Source: an uncultured Coriobacteriaceae bacterium
Lineage (GTDB): Bacteria; Actinomycetota; Coriobacteriia; Coriobacteriales; Atopobiaceae
Assembly (NCBI GenBank): GCA_902801175.1
Contig: CADCHF010000022.1
Span: 1 to 37,563, forward strand
Direction of reading: 5' to 3'
DNA length: 37,563 bases
Below, piece by piece: positions 1-6,358 of this stretch. Each line of letters starts with the position of its first letter. Positions within the stretch are counted from its first letter, which is position 1. The translations under genes and the position numbers were made by a program. The notes beneath the pieces were generated by a model, which was given only the letters and a program-made list of their open reading frames with translations, was not told the origin of the DNA and searched no databases.

Positions 1-54
1 TATCCCGACGGCAGCGTCTACGACGAGATTCTAATGAACGAGGTGACGTTCTAA
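1..54 (+). CDS. 3' end of an unidentified gene (partial)
   Basis: Frame 1 is open from the window edge and ends in TAA at 52-54. It encodes 17 C-terminal residues (YPDGSVYDEILMNEVTF). Too little is visible to assign a family. The gene body lies upstream of the window. No terminator hairpin is obvious directly after the stop; the repeat cluster starts about 35 bases later. Confidence 0.6.
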   Translation, partial: YPDGSVYDEILMNEVTF

Positions 55-88
55 CCCACCGAAGCGCCTCAGTCGACTCACGAGAGAG

Positions 89-115
89 CGTGTCAAGGGA
101 ACGTATAATTTGAGT
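89..115. repeat. Half copy of the GTGTCA/GGGACGTA repeat family
   Basis: The sequence gcgtgtcaagggaacgtata followed by atttgag matches the left arm of the element at 37444 (acgtataatttga core). No matching right arm lies within about 130 bases, so this looks like a solitary or eroded arm. Confidence 0.6.
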
Positions 116-138
116 AAAAAGCACTCGTCCTTGGAATG

Positions 139-275
139 GGGCGTGTCAGTGGGGACGTGGACACTTTGACACACGCGAAAAACGCGCATCTTGAGTGCGC
201 GTCGCATTCGAAGGATTACTCATCCTGTCAGTTAGACTGCGTGTGTCAAAGTGTACGTCCCCACTGACACACCCC
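139..275. repeat. Long inverted-repeat element, copy 1 (34-64-34 type)
   Basis: The left arm (139-175) reads inward as ggggacgt..acactttgacacacg. The right arm (240-275) is its near-perfect reverse complement (cgtgtgtcaaagtgtacgtc, then cccactgacacacccc). The spacer at 176-239 is exactly 64 nt. It shares blocks with the spacer of the copy at 26123, such as catcttga, tcgca and a closing ctg. No reading frame or transposase lies inside. This is a REP/BIME- or MITE-like non-autonomous element; the class is inference. Confidence 0.8.
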
Positions 276-290
276 ATCGCAGGTCAACCG

Positions 291-322
291 GGGTGTCAAA
301 GTGTACGTCCCCCTGACACACC
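291..322. repeat. Additional right-arm copy of the repeat
   Basis: The bases gggtgtcaaagtgtacgtcc then ccctgacacacc repeat the right arm of copy 1, in the same orientation and only 16 bases after it. No partner left arm is present, so this is a solitary arm probably produced by local duplication. Confidence 0.7.
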
Positions 323-350
323 CCCCAAATACAGCCACATGTAAAGAAAT

Positions 351-401
351 AAGGCCCCTTGCTGGGACCCTTCGTTTTTATGGAGCGGGTGACGGGAATC
401 G
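351..401. repeat. Duplicate of the tRNA-Gly terminator and 3' end (first copy)
   Basis: Bases 351-401 repeat 523-574 with only two differences (one missing G, one G-to-A). The repeated segment covers the terminator hairpin, the T-run and the first about 21 bases of the minus-strand tRNA-Gly 3' end (tggagcgggtgacgggaatc). The copies are 172 bases apart. After the shared stretch, this copy diverges from a tRNA, so it is not a second tRNA gene. Confidence 0.85.
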
Positions 402-402
402 C

Positions 403-513
403 CGCGTTGCCTGGCGGCAACGCTCCATGGCTCCGCGGCGCGGTGCGCCGCTACGCCCGGAAGTGCCCACTGGGCACTTCCGCCCTCTCGGGTTCGATTC
501 CCTGGAAGTCCGC
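403..513 (+). other. Hairpin-rich stretch ending in an orphan T-arm-like sequence
   Basis: Between the two terminator copies lie three consecutive hairpins: gcgttgcc/ggcaacgc at 403-422, gcggcgc/gcgccgc near 436-452, and ggaagtgcc/ggcacttcc at 459-481. They are followed by gggttcgattccc (489-501) and ctggaagtccgcc. The last part resembles a tRNA T-arm, acceptor strand and GCC end, and the 9-bp hairpin before it resembles a long variable arm, as in tRNA-Sec or tRNA-Ser. No matching 5' acceptor strand (ggacttcc) or anticodon loop is present upstream. It may be a tRNA 3' remnant or an unrelated structured element. On the plus strand it would run straight into the hairpin and T-run at 524-552. 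Confidence 0.4.
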
Positions 514-520
514 CGAAAAG

Positions 521-552
521 AAAAGGGCCCCTTGCTGGGGCCCTTCGTTTTT
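521..552. terminator. Bidirectional intrinsic terminator
   Basis: The stem agggcccc/ggggccct (524-531 with 537-544, loop ttgct) is followed by ttcgttttt on the plus strand. On the minus strand it is followed by ccctttt-cttttc. It lies directly 3' of the minus-strand tRNA-Gly, so its main role is probably to end that transcript. An eroded copy is at 351-379. Confidence 0.8.
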
Positions 553-553
553 A

Positions 554-627
554 TGGAGCGGGTGACGGGAATCGAACCCGCGTGGTCAGCTTGGAAGGCT
601 GAAGTTCTGCCATTGAACTACACCCGC
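554..627 (-). tRNA. tRNA-Gly (anticodon TCC)
   Basis: On the minus strand the gene begins GCGGGTG and ends CACCCGC-T-CCA with CCA encoded. It has D-arm GTTC/GAAC, anticodon arm TCAGC-CTTCCAA-GCTGA (anticodon TCC) and T-arm CGGGT-TCGATTC-CCG. The length is 74 nt including CCA. A terminator follows at once, and a plausible promoter lies about 20 bases upstream. The last 21 bases plus the terminator are duplicated at 351-401. Confidence 0.97.
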
Positions 628-647
628 GTGCGCAAACGCAGGTAGTG

Positions 648-677
648 ATGTTAGCACAGAAATAACCGTCGCAGCAA
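648..677 (-). promoter_or_regulatory. Putative promoter of tRNA-Gly
   Basis: On the minus strand TTGCTG (672-677) and TAACAT (648-653) are 18 bases apart. The -10 element lies 20 bases before the mature tRNA start. This is a reasonable sigma70-type match, by eye only. Confidence 0.45.
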
Positions 678-705
678 TAACAACAGCATGCGCGCTCAGA
701 CTTTA

Positions 706-730
706 CACGAGTGGCATGCATCCACTCGTG
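706..730. promoter_or_regulatory. 25-bp palindrome between tRNA-Gly and the lipoprotein gene
   Basis: cacgagtgg (706-714) and ccactcgtg (722-730) form a perfect 9-bp inverted repeat around a 7-base centre (catgcat). No T-run follows on either strand, so a terminator is unlikely. It could be an operator or a small hairpin in the leader of either flanking gene. The rest of 628-924 shows no gene. Confidence 0.45.
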
Positions 731-924
731 AGGACATCCGGCACGGCTATTGTGAGAATCCATCTCGCATATAGCTGAAATCGCACCGCACGCCAGACTC
801 CCTCACTTTTCAACTCACAGTTAATCTGTAACGCCTTATAGTAACCACTGCCATACCTGTCACGTATATCTGAGATTGTTTTCGTAAGCAAATCAGCACA
901 TACAAGGACCAAGGGAGCACGCAT

Positions 925-1830
925 ATGAGGGACATCAGCAGAGCAGAGTTTTTACAGTCGGCAACGTTTGCCCTAGTTGGTCTTGGCCTGTACGGCTGCA
1001 GCCAAAACAGCGGCGATGCGACTCCCGCTGAAACCGCAAGCGAAGAGGAAGCAGCGCCTGAGACCACCGAGACCGTGCCGGAGCCAGACCCCGGCATTTG
1101 GGTTGTCTCCAAAGAAGTGCAGACAAGCACCGACGGAGACAAAGAAGAGGTCGTAACAACCGAGTACGAGCTGGACGAACAAGGCAACCTCATCAGCACG
1201 CCCATGGTTACCACACCATTCATCCGCGCAGGCGCTGAGTACGAATACAACGAAAATGGCTGGCGTACCAAGATGATTTCGACCATGCCGGCCTCTGATA
1301 TGGATCCAGAGGCTAAGCCCATCGTCACAGAAACCGAGTTCCAGAACGAGTATGACGATCAGGGACGCCTTGTGTCGACGAGCTGGGAAGACACCTCCAT
1401 GGGCGAGCCGGCTACCTATACCAACAAGTACTCGTACGACGAGGCGGGCAACATCTCAGCGGTGGATTTGCTATGGCATGACAGCACAATCACGATCCAC
1501 TACGATGAGGACGGCCTCATGACAGAGCGAATCACAAAGCCAATTGATGGCAGCGATTCAGAGCCGACCACCATCACGTTTGCCTACGAGCGTGACGAAG
1601 CGGGCAACCTGGCAAGCTGCATCGCAACCTATGACAACGGGTACACATTTACAAACACATACACCTGCGACGATAACGGCAACGTAATTGGCCGTGAGGT
1701 GCGAGCCATCAACACCGATGGCGAGGAGAGCCCATATGTAACCACATATGAGTACGAATACACCTACATCGAGAATCCGTCGATGGGCGCTCGCGCACTA
1801 AACCATTTGTTTGAGAATACGACATCCTAG
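925..1830 (+). CDS. Lipoprotein with YD-like repeats
   Basis: A 301-aa predicted lipoprotein. The first 25 residues are a signal peptide ending in lipobox LYGC (Cys25), followed by an acidic Ser/Thr/Glu/Pro-rich linker to about residue 60. The rest consists of repeats resembling YD/RHS units: YELDEQGNLIS, YEYNENGWRTKM, YDDQGRLVSTSW, YSYDEAGNISAV, YDEDGLMTERIT, YERDEAGNLASC and CDDNGNVIGREV. In RHS/teneurin proteins such units build a beta shell, but here there are only about seven and no toxin domain. It is probably a surface-exposed, membrane-anchored protein of unknown function. The start is set by AGGGAG about 8 bases before ATG. A strong terminator follows, so it is likely monocistronic. 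Confidence 0.85.
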   Translation: MRDISRAEFLQSATFALVGLGLYGCSQNSGDATPAETASEEEAAPETTETVPEPDPGIWVVSKEVQTSTDGDKEEVVTTEYELDEQGNLISTPMVTTPFIRAGAEYEYNENGWRTKMISTMPASDMDPEAKPIVTETEFQNEYDDQGRLVSTSWEDTSMGEPATYTNKYSYDEAGNISAVDLLWHDSTITIHYDEDGLMTERITKPIDGSDSEPTTITFAYERDEAGNLASCIATYDNGYTFTNTYTCDDNGNVIGREVRAINTDGEESPYVTTYEYEYTYIENPSMGARALNHLFENTTS

Positions 1831-1866
1831 TTTTGCGGGTGCGACCTTTGACGTCCTGCAAGGAAC

Positions 1867-1897
1867 CGGGCCGGCTGCGACAGTCGGCCCGCTTTTT
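1867..1897 (+). terminator. Intrinsic terminator of the YD-repeat lipoprotein gene
   Basis: An 11-bp stem with one G-T pair (cgggccggctg / cagtcggcccg, 3-base loop) is followed by ctttttct. The T-run abuts the stop codon of the convergent MscS gene at 1898. No T-run is present on the opposite side, so it acts rightward. Confidence 0.85.
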
Positions 1898-2779
1898 CTA
1901 GCCCAAGCGGTCCGACTTCCAGGCCGACTCTCCCCCACCCGCATCGGCGTGGTCCGCAAGATATCCCCGCTCGGATATAGCGCAAATCACCGCGTCCATG
2001 GACCGTGCCGCGTATTCAATATCGCTGATGAAGATGCGGATCGAGGCGTTGGTGCCAAAGGCGTCCGAGCTCAAGAAGAGCACCTGCGCCACCTGACCAG
2101 GCGCAATCCAGCCGTTCTTCGTTAGCACGTTTGCCGCCAGGGTCTCGATGTCAGTCTTGACCAGCGCCAAGTTGACGCCCGGCCGAATCTGGCAGTCAAA
2201 CATGTGGCGGTACGCCATCCTGCCATTTAGGCGCATGAAGGTGTCACCGATGAGCTTTGAGTTGGGAATGATGTGCGGAATGCCGTCGCGGTCGCGAATC
2301 GTTATCTGGTGCCAGTTGATGTCCATAACCTCGCCGCGATGCTCGCCCATGATGACCTGGTCGCCTATCGCGACGATGTTTCCCGCCACAATAAGCAGCC
2401 CGGCCACGACGCTCTTGATGAGGTTCTGCAGACCAAGCGAGACAACCAGCGTCGTTACGCCAAGCGCCTGCATCACGCCACTCATCTCAACGTGAAACAC
2501 GTTCTCGCTCAGGAAGTAGACAGCGATCAGCGCGATGACAACACGCGCGGCGTTGATCAGCAGCGAGACCTCGCCCATCTCGGACCCAGCCAGCTGCTTG
2601 TGCAGGACGCGATTGATAACATGACTCAAAACGAGCGCGGCACAAACCGTAAGCGAGACTATTAGTATGGCCACAGGCAGCTCTCCGTATGTCTCGCCAA
2701 GCGAGTCGATGAACATAATCTTGGCGCCCGTCATGCCCACAGCGGCTCCGATTCTGCGGAGTAGTCCCACGCTTCCCAC
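1898..2779 (-). CDS. MscS-family mechanosensitive ion channel
   Basis: A small-conductance mechanosensitive channel that would release solutes on osmotic downshift. Three hydrophobic segments lie at about residues 33-53, 75-95 and 105-135. The last continues into the pore-helix-like LGLQNLIKSVVAGLLIVAG. The MscS beta domain follows (GDQVIMGEHRGEVMDINW, then the IPHIIPNSKLI signature), with a soluble C-terminal domain after it. Length is 293 aa from the GTG at 2779, typical of short MscS proteins. The start is uncertain: that GTG has no ribosome site and lies in the loop of a cccacgc/gcgtggg hairpin (2766-2787). ATG at 2734 (278 aa) has GGAG 11 bases upstream and keeps all membrane segments. 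It is convergent with the lipoprotein gene. Confidence 0.93.
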   Translation of the reverse strand: MGSVGLLRRIGAAVGMTGAKIMFIDSLGETYGELPVAILIVSLTVCAALVLSHVINRVLHKQLAGSEMGEVSLLINAARVVIALIAVYFLSENVFHVEMSGVMQALGVTTLVVSLGLQNLIKSVVAGLLIVAGNIVAIGDQVIMGEHRGEVMDINWHQITIRDRDGIPHIIPNSKLIGDTFMRLNGRMAYRHMFDCQIRPGVNLALVKTDIETLAANVLTKNGWIAPGQVAQVLFLSSDAFGTNASIRIFISDIEYAARSMDAVICAISERGYLADHADAGGGESAWKSDRLG

Positions 2780-3149
2780 TGCGTGGGTTCTAGATTAGGC
2801 CTGTTTGGGCCGCATGCGTCTCTTGATACTGCGAGCGGTTTTCTGCAATAGGCCACAAGGCTTCAGGGGCAGCGCGACGCTATACGGCTCTCTAAAAACG
2901 CACCACGCTTGCAAGTGCTTATGTTGCTGCAATCGGCCAGCAAAAGTGCCGCCGGATAGCAGAGGAAGAGAATCAGAACGGCATGACGCATTCGAGGACG
3001 TCGCGGACACAAGCGCACTGGCGCGCAAGCATGTCCCCGGCGCCCTCGAGGGAGTCGCCTTGCCGTCGTAGGCCTCAGGAGAATCTCGCAAGACTGGCCT
3101 ACATCATCAAGCAAGCCTAGCTGCCGTCCGACCAGCCCACGGGCACTGC
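2780..3149. other. 370-base stretch with no convincing gene
   Basis: No frame has both a ribosome binding site and recognisable protein features. One minus-strand frame ending at 2795 closes with a natural-looking basic tail (REPYSVALPLKPCGLLQKTA). That could be the eroded C-terminus of a former gene, but nothing upstream in that frame supports it. I see no repeats, tRNA or clear terminator. Confidence 0.4.
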
Positions 3150-4967
3150 CTAGCCATTCGACTTGAGCCTTAGCAGCTTAATCTCGGGATGGTTCTTCTT
3201 GAGCCACTCCACTGTGTGCGGGCAGCTCGCATCGTTGAGCTGCATGCCAAACAGGTAATCTGAACCCAAACCGTCTTCGCTCTGCTTATTGACGGCAAAG
3301 TCCCCGTCATACCCCTTGTCATCCCAAAGATTCTCGTTGCTGAACAAACCCGCATCCTCTTCCATGAGGTCGATACGCAGGGCCTCAAGCAGGTCCTCTC
3401 GCTCATCTGCCGGAATCGTGACGGTGGCATAGTAGCTGCCGTCATCTTCCACCAGGTACTCAAACACCACGTCGAGCTTTGCCGGATCGGCCTCTAGCAC
3501 GCTCGCAAAGCGAGACGCACGTCCCTCGGGACTGTTGGCCAGCTCCGCAAACCGGTTAATGAGCTGGATGCTCGCATCCTTGGGATCTGCGCTTTGACCG
3601 TCGACCTCAAACCAGCTCGTGGGGATGGGATAGTAGCGCCACATCTCGCGACCGTCGGCAAGGTGATAGGCAAAGGTCATGTTAAAGGTAGTGTCGTCAC
3701 TGTTGCCCTCGCCACCATTGGCAATGACGTCGCGCTGGAGCTCGCACGCTGCGGCAATGCCCTCGGGAGAGCTGAGCTCAAACGACCTGCCGTCGCCGCC
3801 CTCGAGCATGACGCGCTCAACCGAGCCTGGCTCCGGCACGTAGTGCGCCACGCCAAACACGTCAAACCAGCACGCCCCCACAAACGCGACCGAAACCGCG
3901 CCCACGACAACTGCCGCACGCCACGAATGCGCCAGGCCGTGGGTGCTACGTCGCATGACGTTCTCGGCAAAGAGCGTTCCAATGAAGCCCCCGATCACCA
4001 TGAAGACAGCCATGGTCGCAACTTCGCCCGGCTTCATGGGAAGACCCGAGAAGGCATCCGAGACATGAGTAAGGCGATACACCGAGCTAAAGAGCAGTGC
4101 CGAGGAGAAGCCGGCGAGGTACTTGAGCACGGGGCGCAGCGAGGCAACGGCCACGCTGCTACTTGCGGCCTCAAGGTCGCGACGGCAGAAGAGCCACCCC
4201 GCAAACGCCATGGCCAGCAACGACGCGACCACGTAGCAAGCTATGCTTGTCGCATTGATCGTGGGGATGTTGCCGACCCACGTGAGTGCGACCTCGCCAA
4301 GCCATACGGCAGGCGACAGGAACTCCAGCATGTATCCAGACTCACTCATGCCATACATGAGCGACGACACCACCAGCCGCACCGCAGCCTCAAGGCAGCT
4401 CGCCAAGAACCCGATCACCAGGTAGAGCAGCAGGGCCACGGGTCGCGTGCCCGAGAGCTGGCAGCTCACCGTTGCCACGGCGTAGAGCACAAGCACCGAG
4501 AGAGCGACGGATGCGTACCATTCCGCAGCGGTCCCCAGCGACAGGAGCGCTCCCAGGGAGACGCGCAACGGCAGCAGAAGCGCCACTGCAACTGCCGGAA
4601 TGGCCAGCAGCACTAGCAGACCCAAGACGGACATCGTTACATACACCGACTTGCGGCGGATGGGCAACGACCCTATAAAGGTTGCCGAGCGTATGTCAAA
4701 GAGGTGCTCGTTGAGGGCGATGGCCACCACAGGCGCGCCAACCATCGCATACGCCCAGGCCAAAAGGCCCATGGCGCCCCACGCACTATCCATGCCGGCC
4801 TGCTTCTCGGCAAACGTTGAGGCCGTCTTTGAAATCATTGCTGCGGTGCTATACATTGGCACGTCAAAGAGCAGCACCAGCCCCACGAGCCCAGCGAGCC
4901 ACAGGGGCCAAAAGCGCTTGAGGCTGCTCTTGAGCAGGCCGGGGCTCAAAATGCTAGCGGCCTTCAT
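3150..4967 (-). CDS. ABC transporter permease with large C-terminal soluble domain
   Basis: The membrane component of the exporter encoded with the ATPase just upstream. ATG at 4967 is chosen because GGAGGT lies 7 bases before it; this gives 605 aa and a 14-base overlap with the ATPase gene. The N-terminal half has six or more hydrophobic segments (e.g. FWPLWLAGLVGLVLLF, SVLGLLVLLAIPAVAVALLL, ALLLYLVIGFLASCLEAAV). A further segment lies near residue 330, followed by about 250 mostly hydrophilic residues. ABC-2-type permeases without such a tail are common; Firmicutes YtrC/D-like exporters carry comparable extracytoplasmic domains. The substrate is unknown; related GntR-ABC loci respond to cell-envelope antibiotics. 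The gene ends the operon. Confidence 0.88.
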   Translation of the reverse strand: MKAASILSPGLLKSSLKRFWPLWLAGLVGLVLLFDVPMYSTAAMISKTASTFAEKQAGMDSAWGAMGLLAWAYAMVGAPVVAIALNEHLFDIRSATFIGSLPIRRKSVYVTMSVLGLLVLLAIPAVAVALLLPLRVSLGALLSLGTAAEWYASVALSVLVLYAVATVSCQLSGTRPVALLLYLVIGFLASCLEAAVRLVVSSLMYGMSESGYMLEFLSPAVWLGEVALTWVGNIPTINATSIACYVVASLLAMAFAGWLFCRRDLEAASSSVAVASLRPVLKYLAGFSSALLFSSVYRLTHVSDAFSGLPMKPGEVATMAVFMVIGGFIGTLFAENVMRRSTHGLAHSWRAAVVVGAVSVAFVGACWFDVFGVAHYVPEPGSVERVMLEGGDGRSFELSSPEGIAAACELQRDVIANGGEGNSDDTTFNMTFAYHLADGREMWRYYPIPTSWFEVDGQSADPKDASIQLINRFAELANSPEGRASRFASVLEADPAKLDVVFEYLVEDDGSYYATVTIPADEREDLLEALRIDLMEEDAGLFSNENLWDDKGYDGDFAVNKQSEDGLGSDYLFGMQLNDASCPHTVEWLKKNHPEIKLLRLKSNG

Positions 4968-5838
4968 GATGGGCACCTCCCAGCTCATAGATGAAGATCT
5001 CCTCGAGCGACAGCGGAAGCACGTTGACAAAGGTTGCCCCCTGCTGCTCGAGCGCCTGCTCCACAGACGCGGCGTCACCACGCACGACCATCGTGCGCAG
5101 GCGCCCCTGGACCTCTTCGTGCAGCACGTCAAGTCCCGTGGGAACGGTATTTGCTCCATCGGCAAACGAGACCTGCGCCTTAACAAAGCCACCTTGCAGG
5201 TCCTCGAGGCTGCGCTCGAGCACCATGCGGCCGGCGTCCATGATGCCCACGTGATCGCACACGTCGGCCAGCTCGCGAAGGTTGTGCGAGCTCACCAGCA
5301 CGCTCATCTCCCGACTTGCGACCTCGTCCATCACATGGCGCAGCACCGAGCGGCGCACCGCCGGATCAAGACCGTCGAGTGGCTCGTCGAGCAGGAGCAG
5401 GTCGGGCCGCGCCGCAAGCGCCAGGCAAATGGCGAGCTGCTTTTGCATACCCTTTGAGAGCGTGCGCACTCCGCGCTGCTGGTCGAGAGAGAACTCGTCA
5501 GCAAGCGAGTCAAAGTACGCACCGTCGAAGCGCGGAAGAACCGAGGCGTGCAGCTCCTTCATGTCGCCCACTCGGGCTTGCCTAAAGAACCAAAAGTCGC
5601 TCGGTACGTAGGCAATGCGCTCCTTGACCTCTGGCTGCTCAAAGACCGCCTCGCCGTCCACGAGCACCTCGCCCTCGTCGGGCCGCATGACGCCCGCAAC
5701 GTGCTGCAGCACCGTTGTCTTGCCAGCACCGTTTGGCCCCACGAGTCCGTAAATGGACCCGCGCTCCACGTGCATGAATAGGCCATCGAGCGCACGAACG
5801 GGACCAAATGCCTTGACCAGGCCCTTGATCTCGATCAT
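4954..5838 (-). CDS. ABC transporter ATP-binding protein (YtrB-like)
   Basis: The nucleotide-binding subunit of the exporter, 294 aa. Walker A is GPNGAGKT (34-41), the signature LSKGM (127-131), and Walker B LLLLDEP (147-153) followed by LDGLDP. The switch His lies in SSHNLREL. The C-terminal about 90 residues are the variable tail usual in drug/bacitracin-type exporters. Its start overlaps the regulator's stop (ATGA type, 5835-5838), and its end overlaps the permease start, so the three proteins are translationally coupled. The order GntR regulator, ATPase, permease matches the YtrA-YtrB type of locus. Confidence 0.93.
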   Translation of the reverse strand: MIEIKGLVKAFGPVRALDGLFMHVERGSIYGLVGPNGAGKTTVLQHVAGVMRPDEGEVLVDGEAVFEQPEVKERIAYVPSDFWFFRQARVGDMKELHASVLPRFDGAYFDSLADEFSLDQQRGVRTLSKGMQKQLAICLALAARPDLLLLDEPLDGLDPAVRRSVLRHVMDEVASREMSVLVSSHNLRELADVCDHVGIMDAGRMVLERSLEDLQGGFVKAQVSFADGANTVPTGLDVLHEEVQGRLRTMVVRGDAASVEQALEQQGATFVNVLPLSLEEIFIYELGGAHHEGR

Positions 5839-6197
5839 CGTCCATCACCTTCTTCTATACGTTGGATCATTTGGGTACGGCTGAATCCAGCTGCCTCGAG
5901 CCCGCAAACCACCTCGTCAAACTGCTCGAGGAGCTCGTCTACATGTAGCTGGCGAGTCTCGGTGGAGTCAGCCACAAAACTGCCACGCCCCGCCGACGAG
6001 TACACGTAGCCAAGCGACTCGAGCTCGCGATAGGCGCGCTGAATAGTGTTTGGGTTGATGGCAAGCTGCGTGGCCAAGCTGCGGACCGAGGGGAGCTTGT
6101 CATCGGGCTGCAGGGCACCAGCCACAATGAGCTGCCTGAACCCATCGACCACCTGCTCGTACAGCGGGCGCGGGTCGCGTCCGTCGATGCTGATCAT
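5835..6197 (-). CDS. GntR family transcriptional regulator (YtrA subfamily)
   Basis: A 120-aa cytoplasmic DNA-binding protein. The N-terminal winged helix includes PLYEQVVDGFRQLIVAGAL, LPSVRSLATQLAINPNTIQR and AYRELESLGYVYSSAGRGSF, the standard GntR pattern. The short C-terminal part has no FCD or UTRA ligand domain, which is characteristic of the YtrA subfamily linked to ABC transporters. The ribosome site AGGAGGTGAACGG directly precedes ATG at 6197. It heads the operon, and a palindromic site at 6219-6243 suggests autorepression. Confidence 0.94.
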   Translation of the reverse strand: MISIDGRDPRPLYEQVVDGFRQLIVAGALQPDDKLPSVRSLATQLAINPNTIQRAYRELESLGYVYSSAGRGSFVADSTETRQLHVDELLEQFDEVVCGLEAAGFSRTQMIQRIEEGDGR

Positions 6198-6218
6198 CCG
6201 TTCACCTCCTGTGCATCT

Positions 6219-6243
6219 ACTGTACTAATTCACTTAATACAGT
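6219..6243. promoter_or_regulatory. Palindromic operator upstream of the GntR-ABC operon
   Basis: On the minus strand the arms ACTGTATTAA and TTAGTACAGT flank gtgaa, a 25-bp inverted repeat with one mismatch per arm. A further TAGT-AACT pair lies just upstream. It begins 21 bases before the regulator start codon and sits in promoter territory, as expected for a YtrA-type repressor site. A TATTAA within it may be the -10. Confidence 0.65.
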
Positions 6244-6358
6244 TACTACAGTCAGTGGCGCCCGTCAAGTACCTTACGTTCATGTATGAAGATTTGCGGT
6301 GGTGGCCACGGAGGGCGGGCAAGGGTGTTCAAGCACCCACAACCCAAGCGGTGACCGT

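Noticed and set aside
403..513. A complete tRNA-Sec (selC) gene
   Set aside because: A T-arm, acceptor 3' strand and long variable arm-like hairpin can be seen, but there is no 5' acceptor strand, D-arm or TCA anticodon loop.
301..645. 114-codon plus-strand frame spanning the repeat and tRNA-Gly region
   Set aside because: It reads through repeat arms, two terminator copies and the antisense of tRNA-Gly, and has no ribosome site; an artefact of GC-rich repeats.
2795..3091. 98-codon minus-strand frame with a natural-looking basic C-terminus
   Set aside because: It has no ribosome site, no recognisable domain and low-complexity composition; kept only as a possible remnant in the gap note.
3594..4616. 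340-codon plus-strand frame
   Set aside because: It lies wholly antisense to the ABC permease, which has membrane segments and a good start. The composition (Arg/His-rich) is typical of a shadow frame.
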